The notes under the pieces: generated by a model
Database searches by the model: none
What the model was told of the DNA's origin: nothing
The model's input: the letters and a program-made list of their open reading frames with translations, nothing else
NCBI RefSeq assembly: GCF_010499245.1
Contig: NZ_JAAGOW010000001.1
Span: 2,852,001-2,916,000, forward strand
DNA length: 64,000 nucleotides
Source of the DNA: Variovorax sp. WS11
GTDB taxonomy: Bacteria; Pseudomonadota; Gammaproteobacteria; Burkholderiales; Burkholderiaceae_C
Direction: 5' to 3'
Program-made: the position numbers and the translations under genes
Part shown: in pieces, positions 31,528 through 40,729 of the stretch
Layout of the letters: every line of letters starts with the position of its first letter
How positions within the stretch are numbered: the first letter of the stretch is position 1

Positions 31528-33311
31528 TGTTCGAGAAACTCACATTCGCGGCCGCGCATTACGCGGCGCTCGCGATCTTCGTTGCTGCCTGCTGGGGCTT
31601 CGGGCGGGCGCTGTTCGCGCGCCTGGGCGGGCTGGTCCATCCCGACTTCTGGCTCGAGACGGCGATGACCACGGCGCTCGGCGTCGGCCTCTTCATCTGC
31701 GTGTTCCAGGCCCTGGGCATTGCGGGCCTCCTCAACCTCCCGGGCGTGCTGCTGACGGTCGCGGTCGGCTTCGCGGCGGCCTGCGTGCAGGCCCCCGCCT
31801 GGCTGCGGCAGGCGCGCGCCCTCGAGCCCGGGCCGTCCCTGTCGTGGGTCGAGAAGGCGGCCCTGGCCGCGCTCGCGCTGGTCGCACTGCCCACGCTGCT
31901 GGCGCCGCTGGCACCGCCGGCGGCCTTCGACGAGCTGATGTACCACCTGCCCTATGCGCGCCAGGTGGCCCAGAGCGGCACGCTGGGCATCCACGAGTGG
32001 CTGCGCTACCCCTGGTTCCCGTACAACTACAACCTGCTCTATGCCGGCGCGCTGCTGGTCGGCGACGACGCGCTGCCGCATTTCATGAACGGGCTGGCGG
32101 GCTGGCTGTCGGTGTGGATGGTCTACCGCCTGGGCGTGCAGTACCTGAACCGGGTGCTGGCCTGTGCGGCCGCCGCCATCTGGCTCGGCATCGGCGACTA
32201 CTCGAACGCGCTGATCGACATGGGCGTCGCCCTGTTCATCGTGTCGGCCTGGATCGCCCTGTGGTGGTGGAACGAGTCGCACGCGGCGCAGCCGGCGCAG
32301 GGCGCGCGCTGGCTGGCCCTGGCGGCCTTCTTCCTCGGCCTCGCGGCCGGTTCCAAGTACCAGGCGCTGACCTTCCTGCCGCTGGCCGCGTGGTTCGTGA
32401 TCCGGCGCGAGCGGCGGCCGGCCGTCTGGGCGGTGGGGCTCCTATGCTTCCTGCTGCCCTGCGTCTACTGGTACGCGCGCAACGCCGTGATGACCGGCGA
32501 TCCCTTCAACCCGATCGGCGCCAAGCTGTTCGGCTTCAGCAACTGGAACCTGGCCGACTACAAGAACCAGGTCGACGACGTGCGCGCCCATGCCGCGCTG
32601 CCCAACTTCCTGATCTGGCCTGTGGTGCTCGCGCCCTTCAGCCTGGCCTGGCGGCGCTCGCCCGCGGTGCATGCGGCGATCGTGTTCTGCGCCTACTCGC
32701 TTTTCGTGTGGGCCGTGACCTCGCGCTATCCGCGCTACATGACGGCCTCTTTCCCGCTGCTCGCGCTGGTGGCGGTGCTGGGGTGGCAGGTGCTGCTGGG
32801 GTGGATCGCCGGCGGGCTGCGCAAGCTGCTGCCCGCGCTCGGCCGTGCCGGCTGGCCCGTGCGTGCGGGCGGCATCGCGCTGGGCCTGTTCCTGGCCGTG
32901 CTGGCGGCGGTGTCGTTCCGGCACACCACCCGCGAGCTGGCCAAGGTGTCGCCCACGCCCGCGGCCCGCGAGGCCTTCCTGCGGGCCAACGTACCGGGCT
33001 ATGCCGTGATGAACCACGTGCGCGAGCACGCCAAGGGCCGCGTCTACCAGATCGCGCTGAGCGAGGCCATCTACTACGGGCCCAATCCGATCTGGGGCGA
33101 TACGCTCGGTCCCTGGCGCTATCCGGATTTCCCGCTGCTGCCGGGCGCCGAGGCCGCGCGTCGGTTCGCCGGGCTGGGCTTCGAGGCCATCGTCATGCCC
33201 GATGCAGTGGCGCGCACCCTGACCGCCCATGAGGACTTCAACCGCCACTTCGCCCTGATGTTCGAGCAGGACGGCGCCAAGGCGTACCGTATCCTGCCCC
33301 CAGCACCATGA
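31527..33311 (+). CDS. polytopic membrane glycosyltransferase-like protein
   Basis: 594 residues with roughly a dozen membrane helices and a GT-C type layout. The first periplasmic loop has FDELMYHLPYARQVAQSG, with an acidic residue where GT-C enzymes keep a catalytic Asp/Glu, and AAGSKYQALTFLP resembles ArnT/PMT-type proteins. Likely moves a sugar from a polyprenyl-phosphate donor to a surface molecule. ATG overlaps the restored metH stop (TGATG), and its stop overlaps the next start (ATGA), so it forms an operon with the GT2 and GtrA genes. Substrate unknown. Confidence 0.78.
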
Positions 33312-34291
33312 ACGAAGCTCCTGTCTCCAACGCCCTGCGGCCCGCGCTGCGCATCGCCGCGGTGATCCCCTGCTACAACGAGGCGCTCGCCATCGCGCAG
33401 GTGGTGGACGAGTTCCGCACTGCGCTGCCCGAAGCCGAGATCCACGTCTTCGACAACGCCTCCAGCGACGACACCGCGGCCATCGCGGGGGCGGCCGGCG
33501 CCCAGGTGACCTACGTGGCCCTGCGCGGCAAGGGCAACGTGGCGCGCCGCATGTTCGCAGACGTCGAGGCCGACATCTACGTGATGGTCGACGGCGATGC
33601 CACCTACGACCTGGGCGAGCTGCGCCGCCTGGTCGACACGCTGGTGGAGGGCAACCTCGACATGGTCGTGGGCTCGCGCGTGGACGACGGCCACGATGCC
33701 CAGACCTACCGCGCCGGCCACCGCTTCGGCAACCGCCTGCTCACCGGCGCGGTGGCGGCGCTCTTCGGCGGGCGGCTCACCGACATGCTCTCGGGCCTGC
33801 GCGTGTTCTCGCGGCGCTATGCCAAGTCCTTCCCCGCCGTTTCCGAAGGCTTCGAGATCGAGACCGAGCTCACCGTCCACGCGCTGGAGCTGCGCATGCC
33901 CTTCGCCGAGCTGCCGGTGCGTTACCGCTCGCGGCTCGAGGGCTCGCACAGCAAGCTCTCCACCTACCGCGACGGCTGGCGCATCCTCAGGACCATCTGC
34001 AAGCTCTTCGTGAGCGAAAGGCCGCTGCTCTTCTTCTCCGGCATCGCGACCGTGCTCGCGCTGGGCTCGATCCTGGCGGCCGTGCCGCTGGCCCTGACGT
34101 ATATCGAGACCGGCCTGGTGCCGCGGCTGCCCACCGCCGTGCTGCTGACCGGCACCATGCTGAGCGCGATGCTCGCCTTTGTCTGCGGCATCGTGATGCA
34201 CACCGTGACCAAGGGCCGCCAGGAGGCCAAGCGCCTGCGCTACCTGGCCATTCCGGGCGTGCGGCATCGCGGGCTCGTCGATCGGCCCTGA
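33308..34291 (+). CDS. GT2-family (DPM1/GtrB-like) polyprenyl-phosphate glycosyltransferase
   Basis: 327 residues. GT2 fold at about 15-235: AAVIPCYNEALAIAQVVDEF, FDNASSDDTAAIA, and the DxD site VMVDGDATYDL; GSRVDDG and DMLSGLRVFSRRYAKSFP follow. Two membrane helices at the C-terminus (about 240-300), as in GtrB-type enzymes. Predicted to load a sugar from a nucleotide donor on undecaprenyl phosphate at the cytoplasmic face, with GtrA (34294) as flippase and the protein at 31527 as acceptor transferase. ATGA overlap with the gene before it. Confidence 0.87.
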   Translation: MNEAPVSNALRPALRIAAVIPCYNEALAIAQVVDEFRTALPEAEIHVFDNASSDDTAAIAGAAGAQVTYVALRGKGNVARRMFADVEADIYVMVDGDATYDLGELRRLVDTLVEGNLDMVVGSRVDDGHDAQTYRAGHRFGNRLLTGAVAALFGGRLTDMLSGLRVFSRRYAKSFPAVSEGFEIETELTVHALELRMPFAELPVRYRSRLEGSHSKLSTYRDGWRILRTICKLFVSERPLLFFSGIATVLALGSILAAVPLALTYIETGLVPRLPTAVLLTGTMLSAMLAFVCGIVMHTVTKGRQEAKRLRYLAIPGVRHRGLVDRP

Positions 34292-34293
34292 CG

Positions 34294-34692
34294 ATGAAGG
34301 CAGGCCGCGAGTTCCTGCTGTTCGCGCTCGCCGGCGTGATCGGCTTCGGTGTCGACGTGGGCGTGCTTTACCTCGCGGCGCCGCTCCTGGGCTGGTACGC
34401 GGCGCGCGTGCTGTCCTTCCTCGCGGCCGCGACCGCCACCTGGGCGCTGAACCGGCGCTATGCCTTCGGCACCCGGCATTCGGGCGCCTCGCTGGCGCGC
34501 GAATACCTCGGCTACCTGCTGACCATGCTCGGCGGGGCGGTGGTGAACTACAGCGTCTATGTCCTCGTGCTGCACAGCCTCGCCGGGCCCTGGGTGCCTG
34601 CGCTGGGCGTGGCGTTGGGCAGCTGCGCGGGGCTGGCGCTGAACTTCCTCGCCGCACGGCAGCTGATCTTCAAGTCCAGGCGCGGGCGCTGA
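34294..34692 (+). CDS. GtrA-family membrane protein
   Basis: 132 residues, four membrane helices: FLLFALAGVIGFGVDVGVLYLA, the central ATATWALNRRYAFG motif, and YLLTMLGGAVVNYSVYVLVL. GtrA proteins are thought to flip polyprenyl-phosphate-linked sugars. It begins 2 bases after the GT2 gene, completing a GtrA/GtrB/transferase set of the kind that decorates O-antigen or other envelope glycans. Confidence 0.9.
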   Translation: MKAGREFLLFALAGVIGFGVDVGVLYLAAPLLGWYAARVLSFLAAATATWALNRRYAFGTRHSGASLAREYLGYLLTMLGGAVVNYSVYVLVLHSLAGPWVPALGVALGSCAGLALNFLAARQLIFKSRRGR

Positions 34693-34818
34693 AGGCTGGG
34701 CTTTCCCGGATGCGCCGGGATGTAAAAGGCGTTGCCGCAAAAGTCAGAGAAAAGTACTATTCTTGCCGGTCCAGCGGAGGACCAAGTCTCGATCGATTCA
34801 TTCGCGGGAGGGAAAAAC

Positions 34819-35487
34819 GTGCCGACTTTGCTTGTCATGCGAGGTGCTCGCTTCGCCCGCCGCATCCGGATCGCCGAAGGCGAACTCCGTATCGGGCGGT
34901 GGGACGGGAACGAGATCGTTCTTCCCAGCCAGAAGGTCAGCCGGGTGCATGCCGTCCTGAGCTGCCAGGGCGCCTTCGCCACGATCAAGGACGCGCACAG
35001 CACCAACGGCACCTTCGTCAACGGGACGCGGATCGACTCCATGCCCGTGCTGGACGGCGACCGGCTGCAATTGGCCGACGTCGAGCTCCTGTTCTGCCGC
35101 ATGGACGATCCCACCGCGGAATTTGCGCAGGCCCGGCCGGCCCCAGCCGCCGACGCGGCCGCGACGGACCTGGCCGGACTGGTCTTCACCGCGTCGCCGA
35201 GTGCCTACGACGACGTGCCGACCCACCCATCGCCCCGGGCGCACCGAGCACAGTCCGTCGGGGAGGGCGTCGCTTTCACCCTCCCGATGCGCGGCCGCGA
35301 CGTGTCGGCGCTGATCACCTACGACGCCCTGGCCTCGCACTTCGGCGCCTATGCCTTCGGCGAAGAAAGCTGCAGCCGCGCGGTCGATGCCTACGAGGAG
35401 AACCACCTCGCCATCCATGTGGCGGCGACCTATCGCTACCAGCAGCTTCCGCAGGAGCCGGTGGTTTTGCGGGCGCGGGATTTCTAG
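34819..35487 (+). CDS. FHA-domain protein with DUF1488-like C-terminus
   Basis: 222 residues. FHA phosphothreonine-binding domain at about 15-95, with GRWDGNEIVLPSQKVSRVHAVL and HSTNGTFVNGTRI. The C-terminal 75 residues (VAFTLPMRGRDVSALITYDALASHFGAYAF, then DAYEENHLAIHVAATYRY) resemble DUF1488. GTG at 34819 is taken as start because GGGAGGG stands 6 bases before it; the frame is open upstream to a TTG at 34732. The stop TAG shares the palindrome CTAG (35484-35487) with the stop of the convergent MFS gene. Function unknown; FHA proteins often act in phosphosignalling or secretion. Confidence 0.78.
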   Translation: MPTLLVMRGARFARRIRIAEGELRIGRWDGNEIVLPSQKVSRVHAVLSCQGAFATIKDAHSTNGTFVNGTRIDSMPVLDGDRLQLADVELLFCRMDDPTAEFAQARPAPAADAAATDLAGLVFTASPSAYDDVPTHPSPRAHRAQSVGEGVAFTLPMRGRDVSALITYDALASHFGAYAFGEESCSRAVDAYEENHLAIHVAATYRYQQLPQEPVVLRARDF

Positions 35488-36842
35488 GCAGACACTGAAA
35501 CCGCGGCTGCTTCTCCTCGTTTCCGTCTCGCCATGTGGACCAGCAGCGCGGTGCAAAGCGCCGCGAGGCCGCTGATGCCGTACTGCCACGGCAAGGTCAG
35601 TCCCAGTGCTACGAAAGCGGTCCCCAGCAGCGCGCCGCAGATCGCGCCGATGCGTCCGAGGCCGATGATCCAGCCAAGGCCGGTCGAGCGGATCTCGGTC
35701 GGGTAGACGGTCGCGCAGTAGGCGCTCAGATTGACCTGGGCGCCGACGATCAGTCCCCCGGCTTGCGCGACAGCCGCAAGGAGCACGACCCTTTCCGAAG
35801 GCCCAAGGCCGACCGCTGCGATCGCGAAACCCGAGGCGGCAAAGGCCGCAGTGAGTGGCCACGGCGCGTCGACGCGGTCGATGATGCGTGCGAGCAGCAG
35901 GGAGCCCAGGATGCCGCCCAGCGAAAAGGTCGCCGAGGTCCAGATCGCCTGGCTCAGGTCCAGGCCGCTGGCCAGCAGCAGCGTCGGCATCCAGGTGATG
36001 ATGTACACGATCACCATCTGGGTGACGAAGGACGCACCGCCCAGCATGAGGCTGCTGCGCAAGTGATCGCCGGAAAGGATCAGCCTCAAGGCGCCATGGC
36101 TGCGCTCGCCGGCGGCCGCCAGCACATAGCGATCGTCCTTGCCGAAGCCGCGCTTCGGATCCAGGCGCCGCAGCTGTGCCGCAATGCGGTCGGCAGGGGC
36201 ATGCCGGGCAGCGAGGAAGCGCACCGATTCCGGCAGCAGGAACCACAGCGCAGCCAGAAGCGCCAGTGGCGCCAGGCCGCCGATGACGAACACCGCCTGC
36301 CACCCGTGCTGGGCCAGTACATGGGCGGACAGCGGCCCGCCGATGACACCTCCCAGCGGAAAGGCCGCGTACATGACGCTGACCATCGTCGCGCGCACCC
36401 GGCCCGGCGCATATTCCGACACCAGCGCGATCACGTTCGACAGCGCGCCGCCGAGGCCGAGGCCGGTCAAGCCGCGCAGGATCAACAGTGGGACGACGCC
36501 TTCGCTGAGCGGCGTTGCCAGCGCGAACAGGCCGAAGGTCGCTGTCGCTGCGAGGATTGCAGGCCTTCGGCCGATCCGATCCGCCAGCAATCCGAACAGC
36601 CCGGCGCCCAGCGCCGCCCCGGCGTAGTGGGCCGCGAAGATCGGCCCGAACGCCTCCTTCGGCAGCTTCCACGCTTGCGCAATCAGGGGCGCCGCGTAGG
36701 TGATGGCGAGGGTGTCGAAACCGTCGAGCAGCGCCACCAGCGAACAGAGCACCATGACGAGCAGCAGGTGGCGGCCGACCGGGGCAGCATCGACACTGGC
36801 GTCGACGTCCACCACGCGCGAGGCACTCGATAGGTTGCCCAT
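35484..36842 (-). CDS. MFS transporter of the aromatic acid/H+ symporter type
   Basis: 452 residues, twelve predicted helices. The family signature is clear: VALLDGFDTLAITYAAPLIAQAWKL in helix 1, GLLADRIGRRPAI in the loop 2-3, and RGLTGLGLGGALSNVIALVSEYAP. Such proteins import benzoate-like or other aromatic acids. Start at 36842 is set by the N-terminus MGNLSSAS; an in-frame extension upstream overlaps the dioxygenase gene. It is the last gene of the minus-strand phenol operon, 10 bases behind the dioxygenase, so its substrate is probably the pathway's aromatic precursor. Confidence 0.88.
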   Translation of the reverse strand: MGNLSSASRVVDVDASVDAAPVGRHLLLVMVLCSLVALLDGFDTLAITYAAPLIAQAWKLPKEAFGPIFAAHYAGAALGAGLFGLLADRIGRRPAILAATATFGLFALATPLSEGVVPLLILRGLTGLGLGGALSNVIALVSEYAPGRVRATMVSVMYAAFPLGGVIGGPLSAHVLAQHGWQAVFVIGGLAPLALLAALWFLLPESVRFLAARHAPADRIAAQLRRLDPKRGFGKDDRYVLAAAGERSHGALRLILSGDHLRSSLMLGGASFVTQMVIVYIITWMPTLLLASGLDLSQAIWTSATFSLGGILGSLLLARIIDRVDAPWPLTAAFAASGFAIAAVGLGPSERVVLLAAVAQAGGLIVGAQVNLSAYCATVYPTEIRSTGLGWIIGLGRIGAICGALLGTAFVALGLTLPWQYGISGLAALCTALLVHMARRKRGEAAAVSVSA

Positions 36843-36852
36843 CTGGACGCCC

Positions 36853-37686
36853 TCAGGCCGGTCGCGCATCGAGCACGAAGTCGTAGTGGAGCGCATGGCC
36901 ACCTTCCAGCCGGCGGGTCCACGGCGCGACCAGCGACTGTCGTACGCCGAACACCGCATCGGAGTCCAGGTAGGCATCGCCTTCCCTGAACACATGGGTG
37001 ATCAGGGTTTCGTAGCCCGGCGCCTGGATCATGAAGTGCAGATGCGCAGGCCTCCAGGGGTGGCGCTTGGCGGCGCCCAGGAATCTTCCCACCGGGCCAT
37101 CGACCGGAATCGGATAGGCCTCGGCGAGGACCGTTCGAAAGCGCAGCCGGCCTTGCGCATCCGTACGAAACTGCCCCCGTCCCTGCGCATGATCCAGCTC
37201 CGGGCGCTGGACGTCGTACCGACCCTCGGCATCGGCTTGCCAGACATCGACGACCGCGTTCGCGACCGGCGTCCCATCGAGGCCGCGAACGGACGCCGTG
37301 ACTTCGCAGGGCTCGCCTACCGCCCCGCGGGCGATGTCGTCGCCATACTCGCAATGCGGCGCGCCTTCGACGTAGAAAGGGCCGAACACGGTCGACTCCG
37401 TGCACCCGGCGGGCTTGTCGTTGTTCATCGCGACGGTGAGCATGGAGAGCCCGAGCACGTCGCTGAGCAGGATGAACTCCTGCCGCTTGTCGTCGGACTT
37501 CTGGCCCGTCGCCGTGAGGAACTGGATGCCGGTGAACCATTCCGCTTCGGTGAGCTCGACGTCGCGTGCGAAGTCGTGCAGATGCTGTACCAGGCCGCGG
37601 AAGATCTTCCTCGACCGCGGGTCTGGTGTGTCGGACAGGCTGTCCAGCACGGCCTGGGTGATGTTCTCTTGCGTGATGTTGCGCAT
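36853..37686 (-). CDS. intradiol ring-cleavage dioxygenase, probably hydroxyquinol 1,2-dioxygenase
   Basis: 277 residues. Non-haem Fe(III) ligands by pattern: Tyr157 (ADAEGRYDVQ), Tyr191 (AEAYPIPVDGP), His215 and His217 (WRPAHLHF). The N-terminal dimerisation helix region (1-100) and ESTVFGPFYVEGAP are typical. Length and sequence fit hydroxyquinol rather than protocatechuate dioxygenases; catechol 1,2-dioxygenase is the alternative. Cleaves hydroxyquinol between the ortho hydroxyls to maleylacetate. It follows a phenol monooxygenase in the operon, which supports the hydroxyquinol assignment. No maleylacetate reductase gene is in the window. Confidence 0.82.
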   Translation of the reverse strand: MRNITQENITQAVLDSLSDTPDPRSRKIFRGLVQHLHDFARDVELTEAEWFTGIQFLTATGQKSDDKRQEFILLSDVLGLSMLTVAMNNDKPAGCTESTVFGPFYVEGAPHCEYGDDIARGAVGEPCEVTASVRGLDGTPVANAVVDVWQADAEGRYDVQRPELDHAQGRGQFRTDAQGRLRFRTVLAEAYPIPVDGPVGRFLGAAKRHPWRPAHLHFMIQAPGYETLITHVFREGDAYLDSDAVFGVRQSLVAPWTRRLEGGHALHYDFVLDARPA

Positions 37687-37712
37687 GGTCGTCTCCTCGT
37701 GACTCCCGGCGC

Positions 37713-39263
37713 TCAGATGGACAGCGTGCCGCTCAGCGAGAGCTGCTCCTGGTGCCGGGCGGCATCCATCGCCTTCGCATAGTCCGCCGTGGCCTTGTAT
37801 TCGGTGGTGTCTTCCTCCACCGCGTCGATCCCGCAGACCTGGCGTGCCAGCTTCCCGTAGGTGCCGGACCCGGAGAACTCGGCGCGCTGCATGGTCAGCA
37901 TGCGGATGCTCTGCAGCGGCGTGCCGTTGAAGTTCTCGAACACGAAGAGGCGATTGCCCCAGTCGGTCAGGAACAGATCGCGGATGACTCGGCCGATGCG
38001 CAGCCGGTCCTTCGGTCGTCCCACCGGGCCGCTGTTCATTTTCTCGAAGACCGTGTTGAGCTTGGAGTCCTCCCACTGGTCCTCGGTGGCGAAGAGCAGG
38101 GCGCTGCGGCCCGACAGGTCGACCAGCTCGTAGATCATCTGCGAGAAGTTCTCGAGGTACAGGGCGCGACCGAAGTCGTAGATCAGGATGTTCGGCTTGT
38201 AGAGACCGCCCGGCGTGTGGAAACCCAGTTCCTCGGATGCCACCACATGAGCGAGCATGGCCTGGTGAAAACCAATCAGCTTGGCGACGCGCGTCTGCAC
38301 CGCCGGAATCTTGCTGGTGCCGATGTGCTCCGTGATGAGCACCGCCAGGCCCGCCATGAGCTCGGCGCGCACCATCTGCCGCACCAGCGCGTGGTAGTGC
38401 AGCCAGTCGAACACGCGTTGCGGGTAGAGCTTGGCATGCTCCGGGTTGCCCAGGTGGAACACGTGCGACCAGGGAATGAAGACCTTGTCGAACACCGTCA
38501 TGCCGTCGAGCTCGTCGCCCTGGGATGCCAGGGGGTGCTCGACGCGGTCCTCCTTCACGAGGCTTTCCCGGCACACGATCGACACGCCCTTGGTCGCCAC
38601 GGGCACTGCCGCAAAGATGATCTGGTCGCCGGGAATGCCGGGCCGGAAGAAGACGCCGATGTGCACCCAGTCCGCAAAGGCGGTGCCGGTGGAGACGGCC
38701 TTCACGCCGTCGACCACGATGCCCTTGTCGTTGCGCTCGATGACGCGCAGTCCCGGCGAGCGCGCCTGCGCGTCGGGGGTCGAGCGATCCATCTGCGGGT
38801 CGACGAAGTTGGGCGCGCAGTTGTGGTCGCGGTCGCGCACGAACTTCGCGAAATCCACGATGTGCTGCGCCAGCGGCTGGCCCGGTGTGCCGATCGACTG
38901 CTTCTCCCAGGGCGTGGGATCATCGGTGTAGGTGGTGAGCACGTAGTTGTTGACGTCCGGCGTGCGCGGGAAGGAGGCACCGGCCATCTCGCGCATCACG
39001 GCCTCGTGGTAGCGGCGCTTGCGCTTGAGCTCCTCCTTGGTGCGGTGGCCGAACCACATCATGGAGCGGCGCTCGCCTGCCTCGTCCACGAAGGTCATCA
39101 CTTCCTGCAGGTCCGGCCTGTGATGGAGGTCGTAGAAGTCCGCGTGGCGCTGCGCGTAGTCGCATGTCTTGGGGTGCGTGGCGACGTTGTCGATTTTCTC
39201 GTTGCCGACCCAGACGACGCGGCCGTCGTTGAGCGATTCCAGGTACTGTTTTCCGGTGCGCAT
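37713..39263 (-). CDS. FADH2-dependent phenol monooxygenase (HpaB/TftD-like)
   Basis: 516 residues, full length. The sequence begins MRTGKQYLESLNDGRVVWVG and contains PEHAKLYPQRVFDWLHYH and VIRDLFLTDWGNRLFVFENFNGTP, which resemble TftD/HadA-type chlorophenol 4-monooxygenases more than 4-hydroxyphenylacetate hydroxylases. These enzymes use FADH2 from a separate reductase (here 39321) to hydroxylate phenols para to the hydroxyl, often releasing halide or nitrite. The downstream intradiol dioxygenase fits a hydroxyquinol product. The actual phenol is not known. Confidence 0.87.
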   Translation of the reverse strand: MRTGKQYLESLNDGRVVWVGNEKIDNVATHPKTCDYAQRHADFYDLHHRPDLQEVMTFVDEAGERRSMMWFGHRTKEELKRKRRYHEAVMREMAGASFPRTPDVNNYVLTTYTDDPTPWEKQSIGTPGQPLAQHIVDFAKFVRDRDHNCAPNFVDPQMDRSTPDAQARSPGLRVIERNDKGIVVDGVKAVSTGTAFADWVHIGVFFRPGIPGDQIIFAAVPVATKGVSIVCRESLVKEDRVEHPLASQGDELDGMTVFDKVFIPWSHVFHLGNPEHAKLYPQRVFDWLHYHALVRQMVRAELMAGLAVLITEHIGTSKIPAVQTRVAKLIGFHQAMLAHVVASEELGFHTPGGLYKPNILIYDFGRALYLENFSQMIYELVDLSGRSALLFATEDQWEDSKLNTVFEKMNSGPVGRPKDRLRIGRVIRDLFLTDWGNRLFVFENFNGTPLQSIRMLTMQRAEFSGSGTYGKLARQVCGIDAVEEDTTEYKATADYAKAMDAARHQEQLSLSGTLSI

Positions 39264-39320
39264 GGCGATTCCTTTGTGTGACGTGGGTGAGTGAGTGGGA
39301 GGGAGGGATGGATGGATGAA

Positions 39321-39905
39321 TCAGTTGAGGACGATGGGCCGCGTGGTGGCGTAGCGGCGCTGGCAATAGACCAAGGGGTCTTCGATGGCTTCCGCGATCG
39401 ACGTCTTGACGACTTCGGCAAGGAAGACGCTGTGCGTCCCGACTTCCATGGCCCGCGCGACGCGGCAGTCCAGGGCGACGAGCGCGAGGCTGCAGTGCGG
39501 TGCGCCGGTCGCGAGCGTTCCCCACTGTGTCTGCGCGAAGCGATGGGCCATGGGGAGCTCGCCCACGCCGGAGAAGACCTGTGAGATCTCAGAATGCTCG
39601 GCGCCGAGCCAGTTGACGCAGAGCACGCCATTGCGCTTGATCACGCCGTTGGCAAAGCTGCGGCGGTTCACGCACACCAGGACCGTGGCCGGCGTGTCGC
39701 ACACGGAGCAGACGGCCGAGCAGGTGACGCCCGCGATGCCGTGCTCGCCGTTGGTGGCGACGACGGTGACCGCGGTCGCGACGCGCGACAGCGCCGCACG
39801 GAATTCCGCAGGGTCGATGGGGTCGCTCGCAAGCCTCGAGGCGCCGGGCGAGGGCGCAACGGACGCATGCGAGCGTGCGGGTTGAATCAGTTCTGCGAGC
39901 GGCAT
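39321..39905 (-). CDS. flavin reductase (HpaC-like)
   Basis: 194 residues, flavin-reductase domain of the HpaC/TftC type: FRAALSRVATAVTVVAT, GIAGVTCSAVCSVCDTPATVLVCVNR, NGVLCVNWLGAEH. Supplies FADH2 to the monooxygenase encoded 57 bases downstream. AGGAGA precedes the ATG. It is the first gene of the minus-strand operon; a motif shared with two other promoters lies about 95-115 bases upstream. The IS630 copy 2 sits further upstream, between this operon and the LysR gene. Confidence 0.9.
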   Translation of the reverse strand: MPLAELIQPARSHASVAPSPGASRLASDPIDPAEFRAALSRVATAVTVVATNGEHGIAGVTCSAVCSVCDTPATVLVCVNRRSFANGVIKRNGVLCVNWLGAEHSEISQVFSGVGELPMAHRFAQTQWGTLATGAPHCSLALVALDCRVARAMEVGTHSVFLAEVVKTSIAEAIEDPLVYCQRRYATTRPIVLN

Positions 39906-39998
39906 TGTGTGTCTCCTGAATGGGGTGTGACCGGGTTGAAGCAGATCGGTGGAATCAATGTAGGTGGGCGACTGCCCGCTTGCCATGCACCAGCGGCA

Positions 39999-40019
39999 AT
40001 GCGCACTATTCCGTTGGCA
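39999..40019 (-). promoter_or_regulatory. shared upstream motif, site A
   Basis: Plus-strand reading ATGCGCACTATTCC then GTTGGCA. The 14-base core is identical to site B (43348) and close to site C (44364). It lies about 95 bases before the flavin reductase start, on the upstream side of the minus-strand operon. Probable binding site of a regulator shared with the porin and RibF-like genes, most simply the LysR protein encoded at 41260-42192. Confidence 0.55.
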
Positions 40020-40191
40020 GCTGTGGCGAGCGGGTCGGGCGCGCGAGCGCGCAGGACCGGCCCGGCACCGGACTCGCGGGTGGGAATGTTGGGAGCGGCG
40101 TCGAACGCGGCAGGCGCCGCGCGCGTCTCATACCAACTCGCGTTCAATAGATTAGATATCATGTCATTCCACGAACTTCAAGGAGTCGTGG

Positions 40192-40716
40192 ATGAAGACA
40201 TTGATCGTGGGTGATAGGCCGACTGTTGAGCGCCTGGCGGAGCGGCTCAAGCGAGCCGGCAGTCATGCGGAGTACCAGCGCATCCAGTGCGTGCTCATCC
40301 GTGCGACGCTGGGCAGTTCAGCCGCGCAGATCGCCGAGTTGCTGGGCTGGTCCACAGCGACGGTGCATGTCTTGCACTCGCGCTGGTCGAAGGAGGGAGA
40401 TGCCATCTTCGAGCTGCGCGGGCGTGGCGGCAGGCATCACCAACACCTCAGCCCAGAGCAAGAGCAGCAACTTCTGGCGCCATTCGTCAAGCGTGCCGAG
40501 GCGGGCGGCATGCTGACGGTGGCGGAGATCCAGCAGGCCTACCAGGAACAACTGGGCAAGCAGGTGGCCCCCTCTACGGTCTACCGGCTTCTGGATCGCC
40601 ACGGTTGGCGCAAGGTGGTGCCGCGCCCACGGCACCCCAAGGCAGACGTGGCGGCGCAGGCCGCCTTTAAAAAAACTGCGCCGCACGGTACGCCAAGAGG
40701 TCGAGCGCCAGGCTGA
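40192..40716 (+). CDS. IS630 transposase, first frame (copy 2)
   Basis: 174 residues, identical as far as I can see to the first frame of copy 1 (2000-2524), including the helix-turn-helix parts and the same A7 slippery run (TTTAAAAAAAC). The catalytic part continues in the +1 frame. Confidence 0.9.
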   Translation: MKTLIVGDRPTVERLAERLKRAGSHAEYQRIQCVLIRATLGSSAAQIAELLGWSTATVHVLHSRWSKEGDAIFELRGRGGRHHQHLSPEQEQQLLAPFVKRAEAGGMLTVAEIQQAYQEQLGKQVAPSTVYRLLDRHGWRKVVPRPRHPKADVAAQAAFKKTAPHGTPRGRAPG

Positions 40717-40729
40717 ACGTGGGCGCCAA

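Noticed and set aside
37713..39263. 4-hydroxyphenylacetate 3-monooxygenase as function of the HpaB-like protein
   Set aside because: Sequence start and length resemble TftD/HadA phenol 4-monooxygenases, and the neighbouring intradiol dioxygenase does not fit homoprotocatechuate cleavage.
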